This document shows positions 54,698 through 64,000 of a DNA stretch of 64,000 nucleotides, piece after piece. A program made the translations under genes and the position numbers. Within the stretch, counting starts at the first letter, position 1. Each line of letters opens with the position of its first letter. The stretch comes from Arenibacter hampyeongensis (lineage in GTDB: Bacteria > Bacteroidota > Bacteroidia > Flavobacteriales > Flavobacteriaceae). A model generated the notes under the pieces. The model saw only the letters and a list, made by a program, of their open reading frames with translations, did not search any database and was not told the DNA's origin. The stretch spans positions 1,240,001 to 1,304,000 of the forward strand of contig NZ_PIOB01000001.1 of assembly GCF_002909255.1 (NCBI RefSeq). The letters are read 5' to 3'.

Positions 54698-56035
54698 TTA
54701 CATTTTCTTGAAAACGACACGCCTGTTCTGGGCCTTGCCGTCAGGAGTATTATTGTCTGCTATGGGCTCGCTTTCTCCCTTGCCTTGGATTTGCAAACGG
54801 CCATCTGAAATACCATATACGTTTACTAGGGCATTTTTTACCGCATCAGCTCGCTTTTGGGACAAGCTTAAATTGGCATCTTCAGGGCCATCGGCGTCGG
54901 TATGTCCAGTTATTGTTAGGTTCATTCCGTTTTCCTCCTGTAATACTTGGGAGATTTGTCGTATGATTCCCATGGATTGAGGTTGGATGTTGGCCGAGCC
55001 GGAATCGAATAGAATCCCATTGGTGGAGACCTCCCCTTCGGAAATCAGCTTACGGCGTAGGTCCAAACCACCTTCGGCTACTTTAATGTCACTTATGAAC
55101 ACGCGTTCCTTCCCATCCTTAAAATTGTTCATATGAAATTTTAGAGTGTTCAATACAGCGCCTTGGGGTACCATTCTTGGGATATCGATATGTTTTTCTT
55201 CGTTGACCCATAATCGAAAACGCTGCTTATTCACGGCAATGGAAATATGGGGTCTATCTAATATCTCTTCCCTAAGATCTGCCTTGACAACACTGTAAAT
55301 TTCTCTTTTGTTATTAATGTGATTGGCCATGGTTATGCCTATTGGGGAGTATAGGCAAAAAGGAATATGGGCATGTACAAAATTGGCGCCTTCCTTAAAT
55401 TTGTCGTCATCACTTAAATCTACTCTAAGAAATGCGGTAGAAGACGTTTTATTGTCCAATCCCAGTGCCAATATATCAAATTCAATGGTGTATTCCTCGG
55501 GCAAATTTGGTGTGTCTGGAATGAAATAAATGTTGTATCCCGAAATTAATTCCAGCCACTTTTCGCCAGAATCGTTCACGGATACAACTTCCCCACCACC
55601 ATTGGTGTTCCATCTGGATGGGAAGTCGCCAATGAAATCGTTGGAGAAATCATCATAAAATAAAGGCTTATCCCCTGGAACATAATCAAATTTACTATAT
55701 ACCTCAATGGTTTTTCCACTAGTCTGCCCAGCTGTGCCGCCACTACCGTTATTTTCGCCCACATTTCCGGGATTGTCCTGGCCGGAAGGAGGTAATGGGT
55801 TACCTATTTGTGGGTCTGAAGGAGATTTTTTAGAGCCCGGTTCAAGAATACTGTCCAAAACTTCATCTGTCTTTTTAGTGGTTTCTTGATCAACGCGTCT
55901 TTCTACAGTCCGCTCTACCGCCCTTTCTGCCCTCTTGCCCAATTTTTTCAATATTTGGCAGTGTACCTCGTTGCTGACAAAAAATAGCAACAGAAAAGAT
56001 AATATTACTCTGGGGAAAATTTTGAAGCTAATCAT
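54698..56035 (-). CDS. OmpA-family outer-membrane protein
   Basis: 445 residues. Signal peptide (MISFKIFPRVILSFLLLFFV, ending VHCQ), a charged Arg-rich helix (about 30-65: RAVERTVERRVDQETTKK), a Pro/Gly/Asn-rich linker, a beta-rich lectin-like middle domain (about 110-325) and a C-terminal OmpA domain (about 335-445: ITGHTDADGPEDANLSLSQK, RADAVKNAL) that binds peptidoglycan. The middle domain's ligand is unknown. It precedes the TapB-like gene. Confidence 0.9.
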   Translation of the reverse strand: MISFKIFPRVILSFLLLFFVSNEVHCQILKKLGKRAERAVERTVERRVDQETTKKTDEVLDSILEPGSKKSPSDPQIGNPLPPSGQDNPGNVGENNGSGGTAGQTSGKTIEVYSKFDYVPGDKPLFYDDFSNDFIGDFPSRWNTNGGGEVVSVNDSGEKWLELISGYNIYFIPDTPNLPEEYTIEFDILALGLDNKTSSTAFLRVDLSDDDKFKEGANFVHAHIPFCLYSPIGITMANHINNKREIYSVVKADLREEILDRPHISIAVNKQRFRLWVNEEKHIDIPRMVPQGAVLNTLKFHMNNFKDGKERVFISDIKVAEGGLDLRRKLISEGEVSTNGILFDSGSANIQPQSMGIIRQISQVLQEENGMNLTITGHTDADGPEDANLSLSQKRADAVKNALVNVYGISDGRLQIQGKGESEPIADNNTPDGKAQNRRVVFKKM

Positions 56036-56352
56036 GATCGTTATTTTTAGTGTTCTCAATGTATTTTCATTATAATGTACTACAGGTCAATAAATTAACT
56101 AAAATTAACGAAATTTTAGCCAGACGGCCGGAATGGTGTATATCTGGCACGTTTTTATGTATTAATAGTACAGTTACCGCTATGGTTAACATTTGAGCTA
56201 AAAATGTTTTTGATAAAAGTGTTTCAATGGTGCATGGAATCACCATATAGTATGGGACTGGTCGTATAAAATGTAATCATTTTTCTTATTTTTTTCGTAG
56301 AAAAATCAGAAACTTTTTATCCAATATGGAAATCTATATATAAGAATATTTT
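56036..56352. other. Intergenic region upstream of the OmpA gene
   Basis: 317 A/T-rich bases between two minus-strand genes. Promoter space for the OmpA gene is expected near its left end. I see no gene, strong hairpin or repeat. Confidence 0.6.
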
Positions 56353-58812
56353 TTAGTTGATCTTATAAACTATAATCGAGTTGTCCTGGTCTTTTGCAAC
56401 CAGTTCCAATTTATGGTCATTGTCCATGTCAATTAGGTCGATACTGGAATTCCCTGGAACGGGAAAGTTGGAAATGGCTTCGGCCTGACTGTCGAAAAGA
56501 TAGATTTTTTGGTTCTGTATATCTGTGACGCTAATGTATATTTTGTCATTTAAATAAAATATCCTCGGTTTTGAATACACTCCAAGGTCCAATTCCACCT
56601 TTTTGCTCCTTATGGTCAGAATGTTATCGTTCATTAAGGCAAGGGTATTGCTTGTGGCATCTATACCATGGTCTGGGAGCAGATTTAGATTGGCAGTAGT
56701 CGTTTTACCTTTTTCATCAATTTGGAATAACCGTCCCTTGGTGTCTGTAACCGTAAACTTGTTCTTATGAAGAAGCACCTCGTTTTCGGAAAAATTTATT
56801 CTGTCTTTCACATTAACCCGGGAATCACCTGTCCTGGACAATATTTTTAATTCTCCCCCTTCTTGTTTCATCACCAGATAATCCTTTTTGCCTACCCTAA
56901 AATGTTTGGGTGTGCCCAGTATGGGATTATCTGCCTTGGTGTACTTAAAACCCTTTACTATCTGTCCCAAGCGGTTGTACATGCTCACTTTTGTTCCCTG
57001 GGTCACTACAAATCGATAGTCCTTTTTGCGGTCGTAATCAAATACGGCCAAGGGGTTTAAATTCCCCCCTTCATAAGTGATGTTAAAAGGTGGTACATCT
57101 TTTCCATTCCGATCTACTATAAGAAACTCATTATCGGTAGTAAAGGCCAATTGTAATCTTCCGTTTTTATAGAGATCTACCTGTTCCACACGTCCCTGGA
57201 TCCTGCCTTTTAATTGCTTTTTCCATATTACCTTGCCATCGGTGGAGATTAGGTAAAGGTTGTTGTCCTGATCCTGAACTATTATTTCGTCTTTATTGGT
57301 CCTGTGGTTTTTTACATATTGAGGTGTTGTAACTATTTCAGTCTCCAATTGAAGGGTGAAATAAGGAATAGTTTTGTTCAAAGTAGTTTCGTGGGCTATT
57401 TTTTGAAAAAGTAAATTGGTGTGATGAAAATTATCATCAGAGACCATTTGGGCAGCAAAGGAATATTCGGAAAGGGCCTTGATTTTAATATCCTTGGTCA
57501 TCTCTTTATCAATGTAGTTATCCAGAAAATATTCAACACCATCTGAATTGGATACAAAGAGTATGGAAGATTCGTCTGCCAATTGTTCTTTTGCCGTTTT
57601 ATAAACCGATGTTTTTTCGAAAGTGGAAGTATTCTTAAAATTGCCAATGAAGGTCTTTAAGGTCTCCGCAGTGGAGGAAAATACAAAGGCATTTTCTATA
57701 ATGGTGTAATATTTGGCCTCGAAATCTTGTATCAAGGGGTTGAAATAATGATTCAAGAAATTGGTCTTGGAAAGCTCAACAATTTCGATGCCCTGGTATT
57801 CTTCGGATGCCTTTTCCAATTTATCCAGATAGTTCAATATATTCTCGGAACCGTATGTGTGAAGTATCACCGACTTTTCATTGTTCATGTAAACAAATCC
57901 AATTTCTTCAACAGCCTTAAAAGTGGTGTCTATAACGATGGAACGGTCCAAATATTTTTTTTGGTTCAATGCAAAGTTTTCGTAATTGTCAAAGGTATAG
58001 GCCATAATGGCATCAGCGGCCATGGGGGCAAGATTGGGCGTCCTAGGGCTTAAGGCATGGCTGTCCCTAAATAGATTGCTGTAATTTATGATGGAATCAT
58101 TGGCCATACTAATACCATTAAGTTTAAGGTGGTCCTTATTGGTGTTAAAATCGAGGGAAACCCAATCCGCAAATTTGGAAATCTCGGCCTTATGTCCATC
58201 GGCAAAAATATGGGCCAAGAATGGGTTGCTTTTGTTGGTATTGACAAAAATATTGGCACTACTCTGATTATTGGCTATCTGGTAAAGTTTATTTAACGAT
58301 TCGTCCATTGCCAGATCCTTTTCGTTTCGAATTATATTTTCAATCAACATTTGAGCAGAACTTACTATTGTTTTATCGTTCAGTACTGTAGCGAAGAAAG
58401 TAGTGCCTTCCACAGTGTACTTGTCAAAGTTTTTACCTTCATAAGTAATATTTTCAACAACTTTATTGTTTTCATCGTCAATTTGAAAAAGGTCGTCACT
58501 TTTTTGGGCAATAAATATCAATTCAAAACTCTCCTTTCCCAATTCCACCAAGGCCAAAACACTTTCGCCATTGGGTTGAACGTATTTGAGCGACTTTAGT
58601 TTATCCAAAACGGACGTATAGGTAGTTGTTGCGGATAATGTCTTTAGAAGGTCGCTATTTTCCAGCTCACTGGAAAAGGATGGTTTATCGTTTATTTTTA
58701 TGATAATGGCACTATTCTGTGGAACAAAGTAGAGTAGTGACGAGGTTTTGGTGCTTTGCACTGTACATCCTATGGTTAGTAAAAAAAGTACAGCTAGTAA
58801 TTTGAATTTCAT
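56353..58812 (-). CDS. Large lipoprotein with beta-propeller-like C-terminus
   Basis: 819 residues from MKFKLLAVLFLLTIG with lipobox Cys near 17. The N-terminal 450 residues are mixed alpha/beta with a DUF3352-like pattern (repeated SSANIFVNTN, NAFVFSSTAETLKTF, SILFVSNSDGVEYF). From about 500 there are PQQ/propeller-like strands (QDQDNNLYLISTDGKVIWKK, LQLAFTTDNEFLIVDRNGKD, KLELVAKDQDNSIIVYKI). It is probably an envelope protein. Its gene is next to rnhB, which it follows by 29 bases. I do not know its function. Confidence 0.75.
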   Translation of the reverse strand: MKFKLLAVLFLLTIGCTVQSTKTSSLLYFVPQNSAIIIKINDKPSFSSELENSDLLKTLSATTTYTSVLDKLKSLKYVQPNGESVLALVELGKESFELIFIAQKSDDLFQIDDENNKVVENITYEGKNFDKYTVEGTTFFATVLNDKTIVSSAQMLIENIIRNEKDLAMDESLNKLYQIANNQSSANIFVNTNKSNPFLAHIFADGHKAEISKFADWVSLDFNTNKDHLKLNGISMANDSIINYSNLFRDSHALSPRTPNLAPMAADAIMAYTFDNYENFALNQKKYLDRSIVIDTTFKAVEEIGFVYMNNEKSVILHTYGSENILNYLDKLEKASEEYQGIEIVELSKTNFLNHYFNPLIQDFEAKYYTIIENAFVFSSTAETLKTFIGNFKNTSTFEKTSVYKTAKEQLADESSILFVSNSDGVEYFLDNYIDKEMTKDIKIKALSEYSFAAQMVSDDNFHHTNLLFQKIAHETTLNKTIPYFTLQLETEIVTTPQYVKNHRTNKDEIIVQDQDNNLYLISTDGKVIWKKQLKGRIQGRVEQVDLYKNGRLQLAFTTDNEFLIVDRNGKDVPPFNITYEGGNLNPLAVFDYDRKKDYRFVVTQGTKVSMYNRLGQIVKGFKYTKADNPILGTPKHFRVGKKDYLVMKQEGGELKILSRTGDSRVNVKDRINFSENEVLLHKNKFTVTDTKGRLFQIDEKGKTTTANLNLLPDHGIDATSNTLALMNDNILTIRSKKVELDLGVYSKPRIFYLNDKIYISVTDIQNQKIYLFDSQAEAISNFPVPGNSSIDLIDMDNDHKLELVAKDQDNSIIVYKIN

Positions 58813-58841
58813 AAATGAAGCTTTGGGCAAATTTAAGATTT

Positions 58842-59438
58842 TTAAACATCCAGTTTTAATTGATCCGGTAATTGTCTAAAAGTTTTTCTATGGTATTTCG
58901 TTAAACCGTATTTTCTGATAGCTTCCCTATGTTCCTTGGTAGGGTAGCCTTTATTTTTCTTCCAGTTGTACATGGGGTATTCCAAGTCAATTTTTTCCAT
59001 ATAGGCATCTCTGTAGGTTTTTGCGAGAATGGAAGCGGCGGCAATGCTGAGGTATTTGCCGTCGCCTTTAACTATACAGCAGTGGGGAATGTTTTGGTAA
59101 GGATTAAACCTGTTGCCGTCCACAATAATTAATTTGGGATTCATAGTTAACTGATCAAGGGCTTTGTGCATGGCTAAAAAGGAAGCGTTCAAAATATTTA
59201 TTTTGTCTATTTCATCTGGGAAAACTTGGGCAACCCCATAGGTCGTGGCATTGGTTTCAATTATGGGTCTAAGGAAGTCGCGTTTCAACGCAGTCAATAT
59301 TTTTGAATCATTAAGGGTGTCATTTACAAAATCTTTGGGTAAAATAACAGCTGCTGCCGTAACAGGTCCAGCCAAGCATCCTCTACCGGCCTCATCGGTT
59401 CCTGCTTCTAAAAGGTATTTATATTTGGCTTTTAACAT
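58842..59438 (-). CDS. rnhB: Ribonuclease HII
   Basis: 198 residues. RNase HII cuts the RNA strand of RNA-DNA hybrids and starts removal of ribonucleotides from DNA. The catalytic block [20 protein letters not shown] (about 14-33) with its Asp-Glu pair, IIVDGNRF with the next Asp and [12 protein letters not shown] with the fourth acidic residue are intact. Length normal. It heads a two-gene unit with the lipoprotein. Confidence 0.96.
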   Translation of the reverse strand: MLKAKYKYLLEAGTDEAGRGCLAGPVTAAAVILPKDFVNDTLNDSKILTALKRDFLRPIIETNATTYGVAQVFPDEIDKINILNASFLAMHKALDQLTMNPKLIIVDGNRFNPYQNIPHCCIVKGDGKYLSIAAASILAKTYRDAYMEKIDLEYPMYNWKKNKGYPTKEHREAIRKYGLTKYHRKTFRQLPDQLKLDV

Positions 59439-59960
59439 TTATGGTTGTTCCATTATTTATTATAGTTATGAAATGGAGTATCATTTATCATTATTTAACA
59501 AACCAAATCTTGGCTATAAATAATACGGCCTACCATGGGCGATGTCAAATATAAAAATTTAAAAAAGGGATTACTGTCCGTTTGAGTCAAATTCGATTGT
59601 AAATACCATTATTATTAAAAGTTTCTTAGAGATTGTTTGTTTAAAAACAAGGTAACATTTTTTAAGATTATATAATAATGACGATTTTGTCACAAAGCAA
59701 TATGCAGTATTGAGGGTTAATTTTGACATTAGGAACTGTTAAAAAAGTATCATTACAATAAAAGTAAGAATAAACTGATAACAATAATGACGCAAAAAGG
59801 CAATAATCCTAACATTTACTTCGCAGAACAGTTATATTTTTGATAATTTAATAAATATATAACCTTAATTTAACAAACAGTGCGTCTAATGTTAAATATT
59901 TTAGTTTTGTTAACGAATTTTCTACACATTTGCAATTGACTAATTCTTAAAAAAAAGTAA
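59439..59960. promoter_or_regulatory. Non-coding region upstream of the SusC/SusD locus
   Basis: 522 A/T-rich bases between divergent genes. A weak promoter match lies at 59906-59931 (TTTG, then CACATTTG, with a short spacer), about 30 bases before the susC ATG. AACAATAATGACG and TATAATAATGACGA near 59780 and 59670 share a core. No anti-sigma or regulator gene and no small gene are seen. A long 5' leader would be usual for SusC-type genes. Confidence 0.4.
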
Positions 59961-62900
59961 ATGAAATCAAAACTAACTTGGATTTTAGCTCCAATTATGG
60001 GGTTATTTATGAGTTTTTCCTACGCACAGGAAAAAACAATCACAGGTACCGTGACCGATCAAATGGGTCTAGTGTTGCCTGGGGTTAATATAGTGGTCGA
60101 AGGGACTACTATTGGAACACAGACTGATTTTGATGGTAATTACACCATTCAGGGCAGTCAAGGCCAATCTTTATTGTTCAGTTATATTGGACAAATGAGT
60201 GTTACAAAAGTAATTGGCGAATCGTCGACTATTGATGTTGTTATGCAAGAGGATGCCCAAGCCCTGGAGGAAGTGGTAGTTACTGCTTTGGGTATTTCAC
60301 GGGATAAAAAATCCTTGGGATATTCTACACAGGAAGTTCAAGGTGAGGAATTGAGTACGGTAAAGAGCGGAAACTTTGTAAATGCTCTATCGGGAAAGGC
60401 TTCTGGGATTCAAATTAAGAAGAACAACAACCTAGGGGGTTCCACCAATGTGGTTATTAGAGGAAATGCCTCATTGACTGGAAGCAACCAAGCCCTGTTC
60501 GTTATTGACGGTGTTCCGGTAAACAATACCAATACCAATTCAAAGTATCAAGGCGAGGCAAGTGGTAACTACTATGATTATGGAAATACCGCCTCCGATA
60601 TAAACCCTGATGATATTGAGTCTGTAAACGTTCTAAAGGGAGCTGCGGCTTCTGCATTATATGGTTCAAGGGCAGCCAATGGAGTCATAATGATTACTAC
60701 TAAAAAAGGAAAGGATTCCCAAGGAATTGGGGTTACCGTTAATTCGGGAATATCAATCGGTTCCATAGATAAAAGTACTTTTGCCAAGTACCAAAACCAA
60801 TATGGAGCTGGATACGGACCTTATTACGGACCGGACGAAGACGATTTCTTTAATATGGAGGATGTTACAGGAGACGGTGTTGCAGATTTAACCGTTCCTT
60901 ATACTGAAGATGCTTCATACGGTGGTAGATTCGATCCAAATTTAATGGTGTACCAATGGAATGCATTGGATCCAGACTCTCCAAATTATAGAACGGCTAC
61001 TCCTTGGGTAAATGCCAAGAACGGGCCTATTACATTTTTTGAAACACCAATTACAACAACCAATTCGGTTTCATTTTCAAGATCTTATGAAGATGATGGT
61101 TCTTTTAGGTTGAACTATACCCAATTTGATCAAAGCGGTATAATGCCGAACAGTTCCATAAAAAAGCATAACTTTTCTATGAGCGGTACTTTTAAATTGA
61201 CCGATAGATTGACCGTTACGGGATATGCAAATTATATCAATACCAAAGCACATGGCCGTAATTCTACCGGTTATAATGATAACCAAATAAGTAACTTTAA
61301 GCAATGGTGGCAGACCAATGTGGATCTTAAGGAACTAAAGGATATCTATTTTGACACTAAAAGAAATGTTACTTGGAACCCTGCGACCAGCGATGCCGGT
61401 TCGGCACCAATCTTCTGGGACAACCCGTATTGGGCGCGTTATGAAAATTACCAAAATGATGGTAGGAACCGTTTTATTGGTAATGTGTCATTGGATTACA
61501 AATTTACGGACTGGTTAAACTTTACAGCAAGGGCGGCTACCGACACTTACTCTGAGATACAAGAGGAGAGAAGGGCCAATGGGAGTGTGCCAACAAGTTT
61601 TGGTATTCCCGATAGTGCTGGAAACAGAGGGAATGTGGATTCTGGATACGGAAGAAGAAATTTGGATGTTACTGAGACCAATTACGATTTCATGTTTAAT
61701 TTTCAAAAAGACCTTTCGGAGGACTTCAATTTAAAAGGAATAATTGGTACCAACATTAGAAGGAGCGAATTTCAATCCATCTATTCTGCTACAAGTGGCG
61801 GGTTGAGTGTACCTAGACTGTATTCATTACAAAACAGTACTGGGCCACTTGCTCTTCCTGTTGAAATTGCTGAAAAAATAGGGGTAGACGGTATTTATGC
61901 CAGCGCCTCTTTGGGTTACAACAGTATGCTTTTCCTAGATGCCACCATTAGAAGGGACCACTCTTCAACTTTGCCGGCAGATAATAGTACTTTTTATTAT
62001 CCTTCCATTGCTACAAGTTTCGTATTCACAAATCTTTTGAATGCCGATTTCATCACTTTTGGTAAATTGAGGGCCAACTACGCTGAGGTAGGTAACAGTG
62101 CACCTTTCGATTTTCTATACGATACTTATAACGTAAACATTCCACCAGGGGCACCAAGTACTTCTGTGGACAATCAAAAAAAGAATCCTAATTTAAAACC
62201 AGAGAAAACAGAGAGTTTTGAGGTTGGATTGGAGATGAAATTTTTGCACAACAGGTTAAGTTTTGACTTGGCGTATTACCAAACCAATTCTATTGATCAA
62301 ATTTTTGGAGTTCCAGTATCAAGGGCTACCGGTTTTGAAGAAAAAATTCTAAATGCTGGTGAAATTGAAAACAAGGGTTTGGAACTTTCCATATCTGGAA
62401 ATCCAGTTAGAACCGATAACTTTAGTTGGACTGCCATGGTCAACTGGACGAAGAACAAAAATGAGGTAGTATCATTGGAAGATGGAATCCAGACTTTGCA
62501 GTTGGGAGATTTCCAAGGTGGGGTAACCCTCAATGCCGAAGTAGGAAAACCTTACGGAGTAATATATGGTACGGATTATACCTACCTAAATGGCGAAAGA
62601 GTGGTTGATCCAGCAGACGGGCAATACATAAAAACGTCTACGTCAGATCAAACCATCGGAGACACCAACCCTGACTGGTTAATGGGGATATCCAATAAAT
62701 TCAATTACAAGAATCTCTCGTTTAGCTTTTTGATCGATATACAACAAGGAGGTAGTATTTTCTCCCTGGATCAATATTATGGGCGTGCAACCGGGTTATA
62801 TGCAGAGACCGCATTTATAAACGATTTGGGTAATCCTGTTAGGAATTCCTTGGCCGATGGTGGAGGTTTTATCAATGAAGGTGTTAATCCTGATGGTGCA

Positions 62901-63227
62901 ACAAACACTTCTAGGATCAGGGCCGATAGATTTGGTGCTTTTGGATATAGAAGAGGTTTACCGGATAAAGCATTTGTCTATGACGCCAGTTATGTGAAAC
63001 TTAGGGAAGTGGCACTTACCTATAATTTGCCAAGCAAGTTATTGACCAATACTTTCTTGACCAATGCTAGTTTAAGCGTTATTGGATCAAACCTATGGAT
63101 TATTGACAAAAATATTCCACATGAAGATCCAGAAGGAGGTTTGTCTGCTGGTAACCTTCAAGGGTATTCCGTTGGTTCATTGCCGACCACAAGGGATTTT
63201 GGTGTCAATCTTAAATTACAATTCTAA
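59961..63227 (+). CDS. SusC/RagA-family TonB-linked outer-membrane protein
   Basis: 1088 residues. Signal peptide (1-22, ending SYAQ). CarboxypepD-regulatory-like domain (about 23-105: TGTVTDQMGLVLPGVNIVVE), the motif ALEEVVVTALG, a plug domain (about 115-235: SGKASGIQIKKNNNLGGSTN, LFVIDGVPVNN, DDIESVNVLKGAAASALYGS) and a 22-strand-type barrel ending in NLKLQF. Imports a nutrient bound by its SusD partner using TonB energy. No glycoside hydrolase is visible in the window, so the substrate, glycan or peptide, is open. Confidence 0.95.
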   Translation: MKSKLTWILAPIMGLFMSFSYAQEKTITGTVTDQMGLVLPGVNIVVEGTTIGTQTDFDGNYTIQGSQGQSLLFSYIGQMSVTKVIGESSTIDVVMQEDAQALEEVVVTALGISRDKKSLGYSTQEVQGEELSTVKSGNFVNALSGKASGIQIKKNNNLGGSTNVVIRGNASLTGSNQALFVIDGVPVNNTNTNSKYQGEASGNYYDYGNTASDINPDDIESVNVLKGAAASALYGSRAANGVIMITTKKGKDSQGIGVTVNSGISIGSIDKSTFAKYQNQYGAGYGPYYGPDEDDFFNMEDVTGDGVADLTVPYTEDASYGGRFDPNLMVYQWNALDPDSPNYRTATPWVNAKNGPITFFETPITTTNSVSFSRSYEDDGSFRLNYTQFDQSGIMPNSSIKKHNFSMSGTFKLTDRLTVTGYANYINTKAHGRNSTGYNDNQISNFKQWWQTNVDLKELKDIYFDTKRNVTWNPATSDAGSAPIFWDNPYWARYENYQNDGRNRFIGNVSLDYKFTDWLNFTARAATDTYSEIQEERRANGSVPTSFGIPDSAGNRGNVDSGYGRRNLDVTETNYDFMFNFQKDLSEDFNLKGIIGTNIRRSEFQSIYSATSGGLSVPRLYSLQNSTGPLALPVEIAEKIGVDGIYASASLGYNSMLFLDATIRRDHSSTLPADNSTFYYPSIATSFVFTNLLNADFITFGKLRANYAEVGNSAPFDFLYDTYNVNIPPGAPSTSVDNQKKNPNLKPEKTESFEVGLEMKFLHNRLSFDLAYYQTNSIDQIFGVPVSRATGFEEKILNAGEIENKGLELSISGNPVRTDNFSWTAMVNWTKNKNEVVSLEDGIQTLQLGDFQGGVTLNAEVGKPYGVIYGTDYTYLNGERVVDPADGQYIKTSTSDQTIGDTNPDWLMGISNKFNYKNLSFSFLIDIQQGGSIFSLDQYYGRATGLYAETAFINDLGNPVRNSLADGGGFINEGVNPDGATNTSRIRADRFGAFGYRRGLPDKAFVYDASYVKLREVALTYNLPSKLLTNTFLTNASLSVIGSNLWIIDKNIPHEDPEGGLSAGNLQGYSVGSLPTTRDFGVNLKLQF

Positions 63228-63240
63228 AATAAAAATAAAA

Positions 63241-64000
63241 ATGAAAAAACTAGCAATATTAATTACAGCCGTGATTTTTGCTTCTTGTTCCAGTGATTTG
63301 GAAAATCTGAACGAGAACATCAAGGATCCTTTGGCCGTACCTGGTGAAAGTTTGTTTACCGGGGCGCAGAAAAGCTTGGTGGACCAAGTGGTTGATTTGA
63401 ATGTTAACAATAACAACACTAAACTTTGGGCCCAGTATTTACAGGAAACTACATATACAGATGAAAGTAACTATGACCAGGTTACCAGGACTATTCCCGA
63501 AAAACATTGGAGTGTATTGTACAAAGATGTTTTAAAGGATTTGGATGAGGCTGAGAAGGTAATTGCCGGAACAACCTACCCAACTCCAGAGCAGGAGGTT
63601 TTAAAGCCTAATAAGCTGACTATTATTGAGATTCTTAATGTCTATGCATATAGCATCTTGGTGGAAACCTTTGGTGACGTTCCTTATACCGAAGCTTTGA
63701 ATATTGATAATCTTTTGCCTAAATACGATGATGGCGAAACGGTATATAAGGATTTGATCGGTAGATTGACCGCGGCCATAAATGCGTTGGACGAGACCAA
63801 TGGAAGTTTTGGCAGTAGCGATAGAATATACAATGGAGATGTGGCAAAATGGAAAAAATTCGCGGCTTCCCTAAAATTAAGAATGGGTATTCTTTTATCC
63901 GATAAGGATGCGGCATTTGCCAAAAGTACTGTTGAAAGTGCTGTTGCCACCGGGGTGTTTACAAGCAATGCGGATAATGCATCCTACACATATTTAGGCT
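63241..64000 (+). CDS. SusD/RagB-family lipoprotein (partial, cut by window end)
   Basis: The first 253 codons are present. Lipobox IFASC (Cys near 16). WAQYLQETTYTDESNYDQ, VETFGDVPYTEALN and WKKFAASLKLRMGILLSD match the SusD-like 2 group (PF12771-type). It is a surface lipoprotein that captures the substrate for the SusC channel and begins 13 bases after susC. The C-terminal half is outside the window. Confidence 0.93.
   Translation, partial: MKKLAILITAVIFASCSSDLENLNENIKDPLAVPGESLFTGAQKSLVDQVVDLNVNNNNTKLWAQYLQETTYTDESNYDQVTRTIPEKHWSVLYKDVLKDLDEAEKVIAGTTYPTPEQEVLKPNKLTIIEILNVYAYSILVETFGDVPYTEALNIDNLLPKYDDGETVYKDLIGRLTAAINALDETNGSFGSSDRIYNGDVAKWKKFAASLKLRMGILLSDKDAAFAKSTVESAVATGVFTSNADNASYTYLG

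Noticed and set aside
59906..59931. Firm promoter call for the SusC gene
   Set aside because: The boxes fit only loosely and the spacer is shorter than the usual 17-20 bases, so it is mentioned only within the region entry.

Overview
The window comes from a member of the Bacteroidota, most likely a marine Flavobacteriaceae. Evidence: low GC, a SusC/SusD pair at the right edge, a TonB-dependent receptor of the OMP_b-brl_3 type, GSCFA, DUF4230 and DUF5522 genes, a Bacteroidetes-type aromatic amino acid hydroxylase, and TAnnTTTG-type promoter elements upstream of several genes. The genus cannot be fixed from the sequence alone.

Region 1 (1-13947) looks like the right-hand end of an integrative genomic island. 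A tyrosine recombinase (12373-13833) reads away from the 3' end of an initiator tRNA-fMet gene (13947-14019, minus strand), the usual layout of an element integrated in a tRNA gene. Every gene between the left edge and the tRNA lies on the minus strand. From right to left: integrase; an unknown 250-residue protein; a tightly overlapping three-gene operon (four-helix membrane protein, membrane-anchored TIR-like/nucleoside-deoxyribosyltransferase-like protein, 1242-residue STAND NTPase with an N-terminal PD-(D/E)XK-like domain); a nuclease-RNase H-helicase fusion; an unknown 411-residue protein; an HNH endonuclease resembling modified-DNA restriction enzymes; and the first 20 codons of one more gene. 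I read this as an anti-phage defence island. The three-gene operon is the best candidate here for an undescribed system.

Region 2 (14020-29515) is mostly core genome: an NhaC-type Na+/H+ antiporter, the ribosome-assembly GTPases Era and Der separated by a 14-copy heptanucleotide array and a small membrane-protein gene, a TonB-dependent receptor-like barrel, a minus-strand block of M23 peptidase - MerR regulator - LemA - two TPM-domain proteins, then alaS, a GSCFA protein and a DUF4230 protein.

Region 3 (29544-46308) mixes metabolism and envelope genes: a CE15-like glucuronoyl esterase, an aromatic amino acid hydroxylase with a long C-terminal extension, a DUF4136 lipoprotein, DUF5522, a small HExxH protein, a PLP enzyme of the ACC deaminase/D-cysteine desulfhydrase family, a glucosaminidase-LysM lipoprotein, hemL, a Spy-like protein, two paralogous peptide genes of about 60 residues, a large zinc metalloprotease, an SLC13-type transporter and a PKD lipoprotein.

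Region 4 (44695-50576) is a planctomycete-style operon: DUF1553/DUF1549 cytochrome, Tat-exported DUF1501 protein, a truncated sugar-phosphate isomerase remnant, and a DUF2231-cytochrome-leucine-rich-repeat protein. Its substrate is not evident.

Region 5 (51128-64000) holds lysS, a 51-residue YqaE/Pmp3 protein, lipB with a promoter that predicts a leaderless transcript, an OmpA-TapB pair, a large lipoprotein, rnhB, and the start of a SusC/SusD locus cut by the window edge. No rRNA, insertion sequence or CRISPR array was seen.
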